A stretch of 64,000 bases of DNA from Methanobacterium sp964452085 (GTDB taxonomy: Archaea > Methanobacteriota > Methanobacteria > Methanobacteriales > Methanobacteriaceae). Where the stretch lies: positions 1 through 64,000 of the forward strand of contig CAYVKL010000005.1 in the NCBI GenBank assembly GCA_964452085.1, read 5' to 3'. This document shows positions 28,509 to 40,786 of this stretch, one piece after another; positions within the stretch are counted from its first letter, which is position 1, and the number at the start of each line of letters is the position of its first letter. A program made the translations under genes and the position numbers. Under the pieces are notes generated by a model. That model worked only from the letters and a program-made list of their open reading frames with translations. It was not told where the DNA came from and did no database searches.

Positions 28509-28904
28509 ATGACTATGACCGAAGAAATGATGGATGCTATAGAAAAAGATTTAGTTTTCCTGGCAACTGCCAGTAGTGAAGGGATTCCTAATGTGGTCCC
28601 TATTGGATTTGCAAGACCTATTGACAACAGAAGCATATTAATCGCTGATAATTACATGAACAAAACCCGTAAAAACATTGAAGAAAATCCAAATGTGGCC
28701 ATTGTAACCAAGGATGCTCAAAAAAATCCTTACCAGTTTAAGGGAACTGCTGAGATCTTTGATTCTGGCAAAATATTTGATGAAGTGGTTGAATGGGCAC
28801 AAAATGTTATGACCAAACTTAATCCCAAAGCAGCAATAGTAGTTAAGTTAACTGAAATATATTCTGTTCAGCCCGGTCCTGAAGCTGGGAAAATAATTGA
28901 ATGA
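28509..28904 (+). CDS. Pyridoxamine 5'-phosphate oxidase-fold flavoprotein
   Basis: A 131-residue split-barrel protein. LVFLATASSEGIPNVVPIGF and the ENPNVAIVTKDAQKNPYQFKG-type strand pattern are characteristic of the PNPOx-like FMN or F420-binding family. True pyridoxamine oxidation is unlikely, and members often act as flavin or F420 oxidoreductases. A single gene with its own promoter. Confidence 0.82.
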   Translation: MTMTEEMMDAIEKDLVFLATASSEGIPNVVPIGFARPIDNRSILIADNYMNKTRKNIEENPNVAIVTKDAQKNPYQFKGTAEIFDSGKIFDEVVEWAQNVMTKLNPKAAIVVKLTEIYSVQPGPEAGKIIE

Positions 28905-29040
28905 TCAAAAAGATTATTCATTTATTTCCTTCTTATTAGGCATATCCAAAAATTAAGATTAATTGTCATATTAGTACAACAGAAAATCAATAACCTGAAA
29001 ATGTTTATCTATAACAAATGTTAAAGTTTGTAGTGCGGTA

Positions 29041-29054
29041 AAAATTTAAACATA
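29041..29054 (+). promoter_or_regulatory. Box A promoter of tRNA-Cys
   Basis: aaaatttaaacata, with a TATA-like core centred about 24 bases before the tRNA 5' end, the normal archaeal box A position for a tRNA gene transcribed from its mature 5' end or just before. Confidence 0.5.
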
Positions 29055-29068
29055 AATAAGTGTTGTTT

Positions 29069-29139
<71 letters not shown>

Positions 29140-29251
29140 TTATTATCAAATATAAATTATTAAAATTAGATTAGTATTATAACGCATCATTTGATTCTTA
29201 AACATAACATTAACACCAAAAGGTCCATTAATCGAATTCTACGTGAGTCCA

Positions 29252-30634
29252 ATGATAAAATTATACAGTACTTTGTCCCGAAAAAAAGAGATTTTTAAGC
29301 CTATGAATGAAAACCGGGTAAAACTCTTTGTTTGTGGACCAACGGTCTACGATAATTCTCACATAGGACATGCAAGAACCTATATCTCCTTTGACGTTAT
29401 TGTACGTTACCTCAAATATAGAGGTTACAATGTATTCTACTTGCAAAACATCACTGACATTGATGATAAAATTATTAGAATAGCTGTAGAAAATGGAGAA
29501 GACCCTCTCCAACTGGCCAGAAAGTTCGAAAAGAAATACATTGAAGATATGGAATCATTGGGTGTGAAGAATGTCAATCTTTATGCCAGAGCCACAGAAC
29601 ACTTGCCAGAAATAATCGCACAAATAGAAACGCTTCTTTTGAAAGGATATGCATACGAAACAGTGAGCGGAGTTTATTTTGATGAATCTAAGTTCACAGA
29701 ATTTGGGAAACTTTCCAATAGAAACATTGAAGACCTGAATGTGCACCGCGTGAACCCTGACACCACCAAAAGGAATCCTGGAGATTTCGCATTGTGGAAG
29801 AAGAAAGATGAAGAACCGTTTTGGGATTCGCCGTGGGGTAGAGGGCGACCAGGATGGCACATTGAAGACACTGCTATTACTGAAGAGTACTTTGGACCAC
29901 AATATGATATTCACGGTGGAGGTTTAGATCTAATATTTCCACATCACGAGGCAGAAATCGCCCAGATGGAATCTGCATCTGGAAAAAAACCAATGGTTCG
30001 TTACTGGATGCACACTGGATTTTTAAATGTTAAGGGTGAAAAGATGTCCAAATCCCTGGGAAACTTCATCACCATCAAAGAATTACTGGAAGAATACCCT
30101 CCAGAAGTATTCCGTTTCTTTGTCTTATCTACTCATTATCGCAGCACAATAGATTTCAGTCATGAAATATTGGAACAATCACAAAATGGTCTTAAAAGAA
30201 TATATAAACTTGCAGAAACCGTAGATGATCTCCTGGAAAGTGAAATTCCAGAAACCAGTGAAAAGGATAATGAAAATAGTGAACTGCTGGGAGAAACCAA
30301 AGAAAATTTCTTAAAAGCCATGGACAATGATTTCAACACTCCCTTTGCACTTTCATCCTTTTTTGATTTTATAAGAGAAATTAATCGATACATTAACGAA
30401 TCATCAATATCAAAAGAAACTCTAAAGAATATTAAAATATTTTTACAGGAAATTGGAGATATTTTAGGATTTAATTTCTTTTTAACAAAGTCTCAAGATG
30501 ATCTCACTGGAGAACTAGTGGATTTATTAACAAGTGTACGGGAAAAACTACGCCAAAAAAAGGAATGGGAACTATCAGATGAAATAAGAAGCAAATTAGG
30601 AGATCTGGATATTGTACTGGAAGATAAGAAATAA
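29252..30634 (+). CDS. cysS: Cysteinyl-tRNA synthetase
   Basis: A class I synthetase of about 460 residues charging tRNA-Cys. HIGH is present as NSHIGHAR and KMSKS as GEKMSKSLGN. FVCGPTVYD supplies the first zinc ligand and the His/Glu ligands are in FPHHEAEIAQ, but the segment that reads WHIEC in E. coli reads WHIED here, so one zinc-ligand cysteine is Asp. Start at ATG 29252 (MIKLYSTLSRKKE) rather than GTG 29243, matching family N-termini. Having CysRS means the SepRS/SepCysS route is not required. Confidence 0.92.
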   Translation: MIKLYSTLSRKKEIFKPMNENRVKLFVCGPTVYDNSHIGHARTYISFDVIVRYLKYRGYNVFYLQNITDIDDKIIRIAVENGEDPLQLARKFEKKYIEDMESLGVKNVNLYARATEHLPEIIAQIETLLLKGYAYETVSGVYFDESKFTEFGKLSNRNIEDLNVHRVNPDTTKRNPGDFALWKKKDEEPFWDSPWGRGRPGWHIEDTAITEEYFGPQYDIHGGGLDLIFPHHEAEIAQMESASGKKPMVRYWMHTGFLNVKGEKMSKSLGNFITIKELLEEYPPEVFRFFVLSTHYRSTIDFSHEILEQSQNGLKRIYKLAETVDDLLESEIPETSEKDNENSELLGETKENFLKAMDNDFNTPFALSSFFDFIREINRYINESSISKETLKNIKIFLQEIGDILGFNFFLTKSQDDLTGELVDLLTSVREKLRQKKEWELSDEIRSKLGDLDIVLEDKK

Positions 30635-30639
30635 TACCT

Positions 30640-30668
30640 TAAACTTTAATATTTTTTATTTTATTTAT
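30640..30668 (+). terminator. T-rich terminator of cysS
   Basis: Runs of T (ttaatattttttattttattt) within 35 bases after the cysS stop at 30634 fit an archaeal terminator and suggest the hdr-like genes have their own promoter. Confidence 0.45.
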
Positions 30669-30913
30669 TAAATCTATTTAAAGTCCAAAACTCTTAAAAA
30701 TTCAATAACACGTAATGACCAAAAATATTGGCTAATTACTATTATTATATGATGCTCTGGAATTAAAAAACTAAACAAACTATTATATTAGTTTATAATT
30801 GAAAAATTAAGAATTTGTCATTATTAAAAATTTATAATTAGATTTATATTAAAGAATGACACCATCACTTTAGAGAAACTTAAGATTAAAAAAATCATAG
30901 AGGTTATTCTGTA

Positions 30914-31497
30914 ATGAAAACCCTGAAACTCGATGAAGATTCCTCTAAACTTGCCAAAGAGGTCAAAAAAGACTTAAAAGCATCCCCCTCACTTGAACTC
31001 TTAAAATGTATTCAATGTGGAATGTGTGCCTCCCTTTGTCCTGCCGCACGTTACAGTGATTACAACCCTCGTGAGATGGTTAAAAAGGTTTTGGATGGGG
31101 ATGAAGATATTGTTTCTGATGATGATATATGGAACTGTTTTTACTGCTACACCTGTCACAGTGTTTGCCCTGTAAATAACAGTCCCAGTGAAGTAAACCA
31201 GATTTTAAGACAAAAAGCAATAAATGAAGAAAATGGAATAGAAAAAATAGCTTCATTTTTGACCTATGGTGAAAGTTTCCTTGATATTGGAATAGGATCC
31301 ATCCCCGCAGCATTTTTTGATATATTGATTAATGATTTCGGAAATGACTGGCTAAACCTAAAAATCAATCTGGATAATGTAAGGAAGGATTTGGGATTGG
31401 GACCTGTAACCCTCCCAGAAGAATCAATTGAAGAAATAAATGAAATACTTAAAATCACAGGGCTCACCAAGAGACTGGAGAGAATAAGGCGGTTTTA

Positions 31498-31498
<1 letters not shown>
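30914..31498 (+). CDS. Heterodisulfide reductase subunit C-like protein
   Basis: A 194-residue HdrC-type protein with two [4Fe-4S] motifs: CIQCGMCASLCP with a distal partner in CFYCYTCHSVCP, as in HdrC ferredoxin domains. It would pass electrons from an HdrA-like flavoprotein to the HdrB-like subunit. The C-terminal ~90 residues are helical without cysteines. Its stop shares one base with the hdrB-like ATG. A TATA-like TTTATATTA lies at 30843. Confidence 0.87.
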
Positions 31499-32472
<974 letters not shown>

Positions 32473-32667
32473 ATGCATTATATTTAATTCCCAAAAATAT
32501 ATTTATTTAACTTCACTATAGTTATAAATACAATTAAATTTATTAATAAACGCCCTTATTATTCCATGAAACAATTTTTATTTAATATATCTATAAAATA
32601 GATGCCCAATAATGTCCGTAAATTGACAAAAGATTAATAATCAACCCTTAAAAGGAGATTGGATTAA

Positions 32668-35052
32668 TTGAATGAAAATAATTTTACTGTGAATCCTGCC
32701 AAGGAAAACCTTAAAATCGGTGTATTCATGTGTCGTTGCGGAGGCAATATTTCAGATAACGTGGATATGGAAAGGCTCTCTTCATCTGTTAATGCAACAG
32801 TGGTAGAAGAATTTGAGAACTTATGCTCCATAAATGGTCGGAAAGTTATCCGTGATGCCATAATAGATAAAAATCTTGATAGAGTTGTGGTAGCAGCTTG
32901 TTCTCCCGTGACTCACGAGAAAACCTTCCAGAATTACGTTAAACCACTTAACCCTTATCTAATGCAAATGGCCAATATACGAGAACAATGCTCATGGGTG
33001 CACCCAGAAAAAGAGGAAGCAACTGATAAAGCCATATCTTTAACTGCTGCAGCCATAGAAAAAGCCAAATACAGTGAACCAATTAATCCTCTGCTTAGAA
33101 GAACCAAAAAAAGCGCTGCAGTTATTGGTGGGGGGATATCCGGAATCACAACTGCATTATCCCTGGCAAAACAGGGTATAAGAACCAGGATCATTGAAGA
33201 AAAGTCCACCATAGGTGGTTCAATGGTTAAAGTTGGAAAAGTATTTTCACCGGAGAAACTGGCTGAAGAATGTGCCATGTGCCTTTTAAACCCCCTGGTA
33301 AATGAGGCTGTACAAAACAGAAACATCAAAATTCTCACCAAAACTAAACTTAAAAGAGCAGAGCGAAGAGCAGGAAATTTCAATCTTATCGTTGAAAAAA
33401 GGCCAGGCTTTGTCAAAGAAGAGCGCTGTATCGCCTGCGGAACCTGTGCAGAAGTCTGTCCAGTGGAGGTGCCTAACTCCTGGAATGAAAACATGACCAT
33501 CCGTAAGGCCATCTACAAATCATTTCCCCAGGCAGTACCTGATATCTACACTATTGATGAGAAAAACTGTATACAATGTGGAGAATGTCAAGAAGCCTGT
33601 AAAATGGATGCTATTGATTTCTCCATGGAAACTGAAGTTTTGCCAATAAACGTGGGCTCAGTTATAATTGCTACTGGCCATAAAGGTTTTGATCCATCTA
33701 AAAGACCCGAATATGGTTATGGTAGATTCCCGGATGTGATTTCACAAATGGAACTTGCCAGGATTATGGGAGTTAATGGTCCTACTGAAGGAAAACTGGA
33801 AAGGCCATCCAATGGTGAAGCACCCAAAAGGGTGGTAATGATTCAATGCGCAGGTTCTCGTGATGATAAACCTGATGGAAACCCTTATTGTTCAAAGGTA
33901 TGTTGTATGGTCGCCATGAAACATGCCAATGTAATCAAACACTACTATCCTGAAACAGAAGTTATAATCTGCTACACAGACATGCGAACTCCAGGAATGT
34001 ATGAAAAATACCTGAAATATGGGCAGGACAGAGGAATTAAACTAATCAGAGGCAGACCCGGAGAAGTAACGCGGAAAAATGGAAACTTAGTTGTTAGAGT
34101 TGAAGAAAGCCTCAAGGGGAAACCCATAGAGATAGAATCAGACATGGTAGTTCTATCTGAAGCTATGGAACCATCAAATGGAACCATCGAAGTAGCTGAG
34201 TTACTTGATGTGGGATTAACCGAGGATCTTTTCATAAGAGAGAGTCATCCCAAAATCAAACCAGTCAACACTGATATAGAAGGGATATATGTCTGTGGTA
34301 CAGCTCAAGGACCTAAAGACATTACTGACAGTGTTTCCCAGGCTAATGCCGCTGCTGCGAAAGTTGCCGAACTTATGAATGGTAATCTGGAAGTTGAACC
34401 ATTTGTTGCAGAAATAGACATTACAAAGTGTATCTTATGTCTGAAATGTATGAACATCTGTAAATATAAGGCAATTTATGAACAGGAAGATCATCTGGCC
34501 ACTGACCCTATTGCATGTAAAGGGTGTGGTGTTTGTCTCTCCCAATGCCAGAACGATGCCATTAGTATCCGTGGAAATGCAGATGAAAAACTATTCGCTG
34601 TTATTTCTGGAGCGCTTAAAAACAAAAGAGAAGGCGAAAGAATAATCCTTACCTTCCTGGATAATGTTGGTTACCTGGCAGCAGATAATATCGGTATCAA
34701 TAAAATATCATATCCCGAATCAATTAGAATTATTAAAGTTCCATCCGTCAACCGTGTGATGGCCAAACACATATTATATGCATTTGAAAAGGGTGCTGAT
34801 GGTATATTCTTCGGTGAATATCCCGATGATCTTATGTATCCCTACATTAAAGATAAAGTGAAATCCTTGAAAAAGGAAATGGAAGAAAATAATATTAATC
34901 CAAAAAGGTTAACCCTTCACCGGGTTTACATACCCTACTTCAGAGGGCTGGCCAATAAATTAAGACTATTTGATGAAGAGATTATTTCTCTAAGCTCTGA
35001 TAATCAGGGGTTAGATCATAATGAGAAGGTTGTGGATGGACCTCTTGAATGA
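32668..35052 (+). CDS. HdrA-like flavoprotein fused to a cysteine-less MvhD-like domain
   Basis: A 794-residue protein, longer than the ~650 of ordinary HdrA. In order: N-terminal FMCRCGG (Cys22, Cys24); FAD-binding VIGGGISGITTALSLAKQG from ~151; EECAMCLLNP; ferredoxin motifs CIACGTCAEVCP (~254) and CIQCGECQEACK (~307); the HdrA element YCSKVCCMVAMK (~408); a C-terminal two-cluster ferredoxin (from Cys588, CILCLKCMNICK, and CKGCGVCLSQCQ); then from ~658 an MvhD-like domain whose cysteines are replaced. TTG start with AAGGAGAT. HdrA bifurcates electrons at FAD; this one must receive them by another route. 195 bases after the hdrB-like gene. Confidence 0.87.
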   Translation: MNENNFTVNPAKENLKIGVFMCRCGGNISDNVDMERLSSSVNATVVEEFENLCSINGRKVIRDAIIDKNLDRVVVAACSPVTHEKTFQNYVKPLNPYLMQMANIREQCSWVHPEKEEATDKAISLTAAAIEKAKYSEPINPLLRRTKKSAAVIGGGISGITTALSLAKQGIRTRIIEEKSTIGGSMVKVGKVFSPEKLAEECAMCLLNPLVNEAVQNRNIKILTKTKLKRAERRAGNFNLIVEKRPGFVKEERCIACGTCAEVCPVEVPNSWNENMTIRKAIYKSFPQAVPDIYTIDEKNCIQCGECQEACKMDAIDFSMETEVLPINVGSVIIATGHKGFDPSKRPEYGYGRFPDVISQMELARIMGVNGPTEGKLERPSNGEAPKRVVMIQCAGSRDDKPDGNPYCSKVCCMVAMKHANVIKHYYPETEVIICYTDMRTPGMYEKYLKYGQDRGIKLIRGRPGEVTRKNGNLVVRVEESLKGKPIEIESDMVVLSEAMEPSNGTIEVAELLDVGLTEDLFIRESHPKIKPVNTDIEGIYVCGTAQGPKDITDSVSQANAAAAKVAELMNGNLEVEPFVAEIDITKCILCLKCMNICKYKAIYEQEDHLATDPIACKGCGVCLSQCQNDAISIRGNADEKLFAVISGALKNKREGERIILTFLDNVGYLAADNIGINKISYPESIRIIKVPSVNRVMAKHILYAFEKGADGIFFGEYPDDLMYPYIKDKVKSLKKEMEENNINPKRLTLHRVYIPYFRGLANKLRLFDEEIISLSSDNQGLDHNEKVVDGPLE

Positions 35053-35176
35053 ATTCCAGGTTAAATACATCCTCAACTTTTAAATTATTTTTAAGGTATC
35101 CTAAACTTTTCAAAACAGGGATGAAGTGAAAATATCATAGTAAAAAATTTAAATGTTAAGGGGAAATGAGTGATTT

Positions 35177-35556
<380 letters not shown>

Positions 35557-35874
35557 TTAAGGCACGAATTCTTTAATAAGACATTTAATTGCTTTTTATT
35601 TGCCAAAAAATCTAATTATTTATAAGAATTATATCTATTAGATTACAGATTGGTTTTTTAGTCTATTTAGATATCATTAATTAAAATTTTAAAAATTAAA
35701 TTTAACATTTCTAGAATTTCCATTAGATTGGAAGAATATAGAGAATAAATTTAGTGAATAATTAAATATTTTAAAATAGAAGATATTCTAATTAATGAAT
35801 TTATAAATAATTTATTCATATTACAATCAATTTACTTCATCAAATTTCTTCTAATTAAAAAAACGGTATTTAAA
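35557..35874. other. AT-rich intergenic region upstream of asnB
   Basis: 318 bases, no gene seen. A TATA-like TTATAAATAA (35801-35810) is flanked by a 6-bp inverted repeat ATGAAT (35795-35800) / ATTCAT (35814-35819), which could be a promoter with an overlapping operator. Confidence 0.35.
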
Positions 35875-37401
35875 ATGTGCGCCATAACCGGTATTGTGGG
35901 AAATAATGTTAGTACAAAATTGTACGACATGTTAATCACCCTGAACCATAGAGGGCCTGATAAATCAGGAATTTTCATTGATAATAAAATCGTTTATGGC
36001 GATCTAGAAAATTTAAAGGTTCCTGAGGGATCTGTTGGATTAGGTCAAAATCTTCTATCCATCGTTGGTAATGAAGTAGTTCAACCCTTAAAGGAAAATA
36101 ATATAGTCCTTGTATGCAATGGAGAAATCTATAATTATCAAAATCTCAAAAAAGATTTAAATTACAATTTTAAAACAACTAGCGACTCTGAAGTTATTTT
36201 AGCACTTTTATTGAAATATTACCATGTTTATGATGGTTCTTTAACTCAATGTATTAGTAAAGTAATCCATGAACTTGATGGTGATTACGCATTTGCAGTA
36301 TATGATGGAAAAGAATTGGTGGCGGTTAGAGACCCTGTAGGAGTAAAACCTCTATATTATGGTTCAACAAATGAATTTTTTGGATTTGCATCAGAAAGAA
36401 AAGCCCTTTGGGAAGTGGGAATACACGAGACCCATAGTTTACCACCACACTACATGTTGAACAATCAGAAGTTGGTTGCTATTCCTGAAAGATTATCCTG
36501 GAAAGATTTTTCAGAAGCTGAAAAAGAAAAAATTGCAGATTCTACTGTGGATTATTATGATAATTCGTCTCAAAACCTTACTAAAGATGTTTTAAAAAAA
36601 GAACTAAATAATTATATTGTTAAATCCGTTGCTAAAAGGGTAAAAGGCCTGGAAAAAGTGGGTATACTCTTCTCTGGAGGAGTTGATAGCACCCTCCTTA
36701 CGGTATTATGTAAAAGTTTAGGGGTTGAAACAGAACTTTATGCCGTGGGCAGTGAAGGTTCTTCCGACCTTAACTTTGCAGAGAAAATAGCTGATGATAT
36801 GCACCTTCCACTCCATATTAAAATGGTTGATGAGGAGGTGGTCAGAGAATACACCCCCCTTGTATTAAATGCCATTGAAGAGTGGAACTTGATGAAATTA
36901 GGGGTGGGAATGACAGCATATCTGGCAGCTGAAAGGGCACATGAAAATGATATTAGAGTAATGTTATCAGGTCAGGGTGCAGATGAACTCTTTGGTGGTT
37001 ATCACCGCTACCTCAATTTTTACCACAATAAAGGCGAAGAAGCTCAAAAAGACCTTATTGCTGATGTGGAAAACCTTTATCATGTGAACTTAGAGCGTGA
37101 TGATAAAGTAACCATGGCCCACAGTGTAGAACTCCGAGTTCCCTATTTAGACCTCCAAATTATAAATATGGCCATGCATATACCTATGAAATACAAGATC
37201 AGTGGCGAAGAGGATAGATTAAGGAAGTGCATCCTGAGAGAAGTGGCCTGTGACTTGGGAGTTCCCCTGGAAATAGTTAGAAGGCCAAAAAAGGCAGCTC
37301 AATATGGATCTGGCATTGACAAGATACTTAGAAAGAAGGTTCTTAAAGATCAAAATTATATGGACCAGTTGAAAAAATCCTTTAAATTTATAGACATTTA
37401 A
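35875..37401 (+). CDS. asnB: Asparagine synthetase, glutamine-hydrolysing
   Basis: A 508-residue two-domain enzyme. Cys2 is the glutaminase nucleophile (MCAITGIVGN), followed by NHRGPDKSG and CNGEIYNY. The synthetase domain has the PP-loop FSGGVDSTLL and SGQGADELFGGYHRY. It makes asparagine from aspartate, glutamine and ATP. The length is normal for the archaeal form. No strong ribosome site precedes the ATG (aacggtatttaaaatg). Confidence 0.94.
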   Translation: MCAITGIVGNNVSTKLYDMLITLNHRGPDKSGIFIDNKIVYGDLENLKVPEGSVGLGQNLLSIVGNEVVQPLKENNIVLVCNGEIYNYQNLKKDLNYNFKTTSDSEVILALLLKYYHVYDGSLTQCISKVIHELDGDYAFAVYDGKELVAVRDPVGVKPLYYGSTNEFFGFASERKALWEVGIHETHSLPPHYMLNNQKLVAIPERLSWKDFSEAEKEKIADSTVDYYDNSSQNLTKDVLKKELNNYIVKSVAKRVKGLEKVGILFSGGVDSTLLTVLCKSLGVETELYAVGSEGSSDLNFAEKIADDMHLPLHIKMVDEEVVREYTPLVLNAIEEWNLMKLGVGMTAYLAAERAHENDIRVMLSGQGADELFGGYHRYLNFYHNKGEEAQKDLIADVENLYHVNLERDDKVTMAHSVELRVPYLDLQIINMAMHIPMKYKISGEEDRLRKCILREVACDLGVPLEIVRRPKKAAQYGSGIDKILRKKVLKDQNYMDQLKKSFKFIDI

Positions 37402-37570
37402 ATTCATAAAAACTAAAGTAAATAATGTTATAAATTGTTATTTAACACATTTTTAAAAAAAAACCAAGTAATAAAAAAAAAGGTTTCATTGGAAAAATTA
37501 ATTAATTAAAACATTTATCGTGTAATGAAAAATTTTAACCTATTATATGAAGCGCATCTGGGAGTGAACT

Positions 37571-38273
<703 letters not shown>

Positions 38274-38302
38274 GGTTATCAGGTCTAGGGAAGGTGAATT
38301 TA

Positions 38303-39316
38303 ATGAAAATTGTTATTTTAGGTTTTGGAGCGGTTGGACAAGGTGTTGCCCAAGTCATATCCATGAAAAAAGAATACTTGAAAAGTAAATATGACCTTAA
38401 TCTTCAAATTGTTGCAGTTACTGATCGTTCAGGGGCAGCCATAAACCCTGATGGGTTGGATGAGGAATTACTTCTTCAAACCAAGGCTGAAAAAGGGAAG
38501 ATATCACTGTATCCAGAGTACGGTTCTCCAGGTGTTGACAGCCTCCAAGTTATGGATAAAGTAGAATATGATTGTCTGGTGGAGGTAACTCCCACAGATA
38601 TCGATAATGGTGAACCCGGCCACAGCCACATTATAAAAGCCATGAACAATGGAAAAGATGTTGTTACTTCTAATAAAGGCCCACTTGCTTTATCATTCCA
38701 AGAAATGGCAGATTGTGCCCAATCTAATGGGGTGGAATTCAAATTTGAAGCATCTGTAGGGGGTGCCATGCCCATAATCAACTTCGCCCATGAAACTCTG
38801 GCTGGATGCAGTATTGAATCAATATACGGAATACTAAACGGAACCACCAATTACATCCTATCCAGAATGGCCAATGAGGGTTCATCATATGAACAAACCC
38901 TTAAAGAAGCACAAGAAATGGGAATTGCAGAAACCAACCCATACCAAGATGTTGAAGGAATTGACGCAGCTTGTAAAATAGTTATACTGGCTAATTCTGT
39001 ACTAAACTTACCTGTTACTCTTAAAGACGTTAACGTGGAAGGAATTTCTAGAATAACATCAGAATCCATAGCACTGGCAAAAAAGGAAGGTATGTTAATC
39101 AAACTTATTGGAGAAGCTTCTCATGATGCATTGGAAGTATCGCCGCGCCTGGTTCGCCAGGGATCTCCACTAGATGTGGGTGGAACCCTAAACGTTGCCA
39201 CATTAAAAACTGACTTAGCAGATGATGTTACTGTAGTTGGTAAAGGTGCAGGTTCTGTGGAAACAGCCTCTGCCATTTTAAGCGATATGGTAAGCATCTG
39301 GAAAATTCGGAAATAA
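38303..39316 (+). CDS. hom: Homoserine dehydrogenase
   Basis: A 337-residue enzyme reducing aspartate semialdehyde to homoserine. The Rossmann motif ILGFGAVGQGVAQVI is at the N-terminus. VTSNKGPLA and GGAMPIINFAHETLAG with NGTTNYILSRM are signature segments. There is no C-terminal ACT domain; the preceding gene supplies a separate one. AAGGTGA fits ATG 38303 better than the GTG at 38294. Confidence 0.92.
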   Translation: MKIVILGFGAVGQGVAQVISMKKEYLKSKYDLNLQIVAVTDRSGAAINPDGLDEELLLQTKAEKGKISLYPEYGSPGVDSLQVMDKVEYDCLVEVTPTDIDNGEPGHSHIIKAMNNGKDVVTSNKGPLALSFQEMADCAQSNGVEFKFEASVGGAMPIINFAHETLAGCSIESIYGILNGTTNYILSRMANEGSSYEQTLKEAQEMGIAETNPYQDVEGIDAACKIVILANSVLNLPVTLKDVNVEGISRITSESIALAKKEGMLIKLIGEASHDALEVSPRLVRQGSPLDVGGTLNVATLKTDLADDVTVVGKGAGSVETASAILSDMVSIWKIRK

Positions 39317-39453
39317 TCAACCAACAAGAAGGATAATTTTTCAATGGAATTTATCGAATTGAATTATTAAAATTATCCTAAAATGTTTTTAATGGGTTTC
39401 CAATTGTTTTTACAGAGAAATTTTCAAAATTCAATAGTTTTAGGAGATATTTA

Positions 39454-40674
39454 ATGAAATATGTAGTGGTTATTGGGGATGGAATGACAGACAAGCCCCT
39501 GAAAGAATTGGACTGGGAAACACCGCTCCAAAGGGCTCATACCCCCAATATGGATTTTTTAGCAAAAAATGGTTCATGCGGCTTATTACAAACTGTTCCC
39601 CCGGGAATGGAACCCGGTTCCGATGTGGCCAATCTATCCATAATGGGTTATGACCCTAAAAAATATTACACTGGCAGAGGACCATTGGAAGCTGCCAGTA
39701 TTGGGGCTAAACTTTCTGACACTGATGTTGGATTTCGCTGCAATTTCATAACTGAAGATGGAGGTAATCTGGCAGATTTTAACTCAGGACATATCAGCAC
39801 TAGCGAAGCATCTCAACTAATAGAAGCCTTAAACCAGGCATTTTACAGTTACGGGAAATTCTATCTGGGAACCAGCTACCGACATCTATTTGTTTACAAA
39901 GATAAAGATGCAGCTTCCCTTAAATCAACACCACCACATGATGTGGTTGGAGAACCTCTAACAGATCATCTACTGAAACCAAAAAATCATCCCCTTTCAG
40001 TTAAGCTTAATGAATTAATGTATAAATCATCATTAGTCCTGGCAGAACATCCTGTGAATCAAAAAAGGTTGGATGAAGGTAAAAAACCAGCTAATATGAT
40101 CTGGCTGTGGGGACAGGGCACCAAACCCCAGATGACTCCTTTTATTGATACTTACGGCCTTAAAGGTGCAACTATTACTGGGGTGGATCTTATTAAAGGA
40201 ATAGGAACTTACCTGGGACTAACCAACGTCCGGGTTCCTGGTGCCACTGGTTATTATGATACTGATTACTGTGGTAAGACCAAATATGCCTTAGAATCCC
40301 TGGAAGACCATGATTTGGTTTTCATACATGTGGAAGCTCCTGATGAAGCAGGACATGCCGGAGATATTGAAGAAAAGATTCTGGCCATTGAACGCATCGA
40401 CCGGCGCATACTGGGAAAAATCCTGGAAAAACTTCCCTCCCAAGGAGATTATGCTATAGCAGTGCTACCAGACCATCCCACACCCATTGATATAAGGACT
40501 CACTCTTGCGATCCCATTCCTTATGCAGTTTATTCACCGGGATGCAAATCTGATGAAACTGAAAGTTACAACGAAATTGCAGTGGCAAAAAGTTTCGAAA
40601 ATAGTTCTAAAGAGGTAATGGATGGTTACAAATTTATGAAATTCTTCATTGAATACCCCACTCATAAAATTTAA
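39454..40674 (+). CDS. apgM: 2,3-bisphosphoglycerate-independent phosphoglycerate mutase, archaeal type
   Basis: A 406-residue alkaline-phosphatase-fold mutase interconverting 3- and 2-phosphoglycerate. Metal ligands begin at VIGDGMTD; the nucleophile Ser is in GSDVANLSIMGYDP, followed by YYTGRGPLEAASIG. C-terminal ligands are in EAPDEAGHAGD, PDHPTPID and RTHSCDPIPY. The length is typical for the archaeal family. Strong AGGAGAT ribosome site. Confidence 0.93.
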   Translation: MKYVVVIGDGMTDKPLKELDWETPLQRAHTPNMDFLAKNGSCGLLQTVPPGMEPGSDVANLSIMGYDPKKYYTGRGPLEAASIGAKLSDTDVGFRCNFITEDGGNLADFNSGHISTSEASQLIEALNQAFYSYGKFYLGTSYRHLFVYKDKDAASLKSTPPHDVVGEPLTDHLLKPKNHPLSVKLNELMYKSSLVLAEHPVNQKRLDEGKKPANMIWLWGQGTKPQMTPFIDTYGLKGATITGVDLIKGIGTYLGLTNVRVPGATGYYDTDYCGKTKYALESLEDHDLVFIHVEAPDEAGHAGDIEEKILAIERIDRRILGKILEKLPSQGDYAIAVLPDHPTPIDIRTHSCDPIPYAVYSPGCKSDETESYNEIAVAKSFENSSKEVMDGYKFMKFFIEYPTHKI

Positions 40675-40786
40675 AGCCATAAAATTAAAATTTATATCTA
40701 AAAATAATATCGAAAAAATGTTAAATCGTTTATCAGACTAAATTATTCCCTAAAATCAAAATATAATACATAAAAGGTGATTCCAT

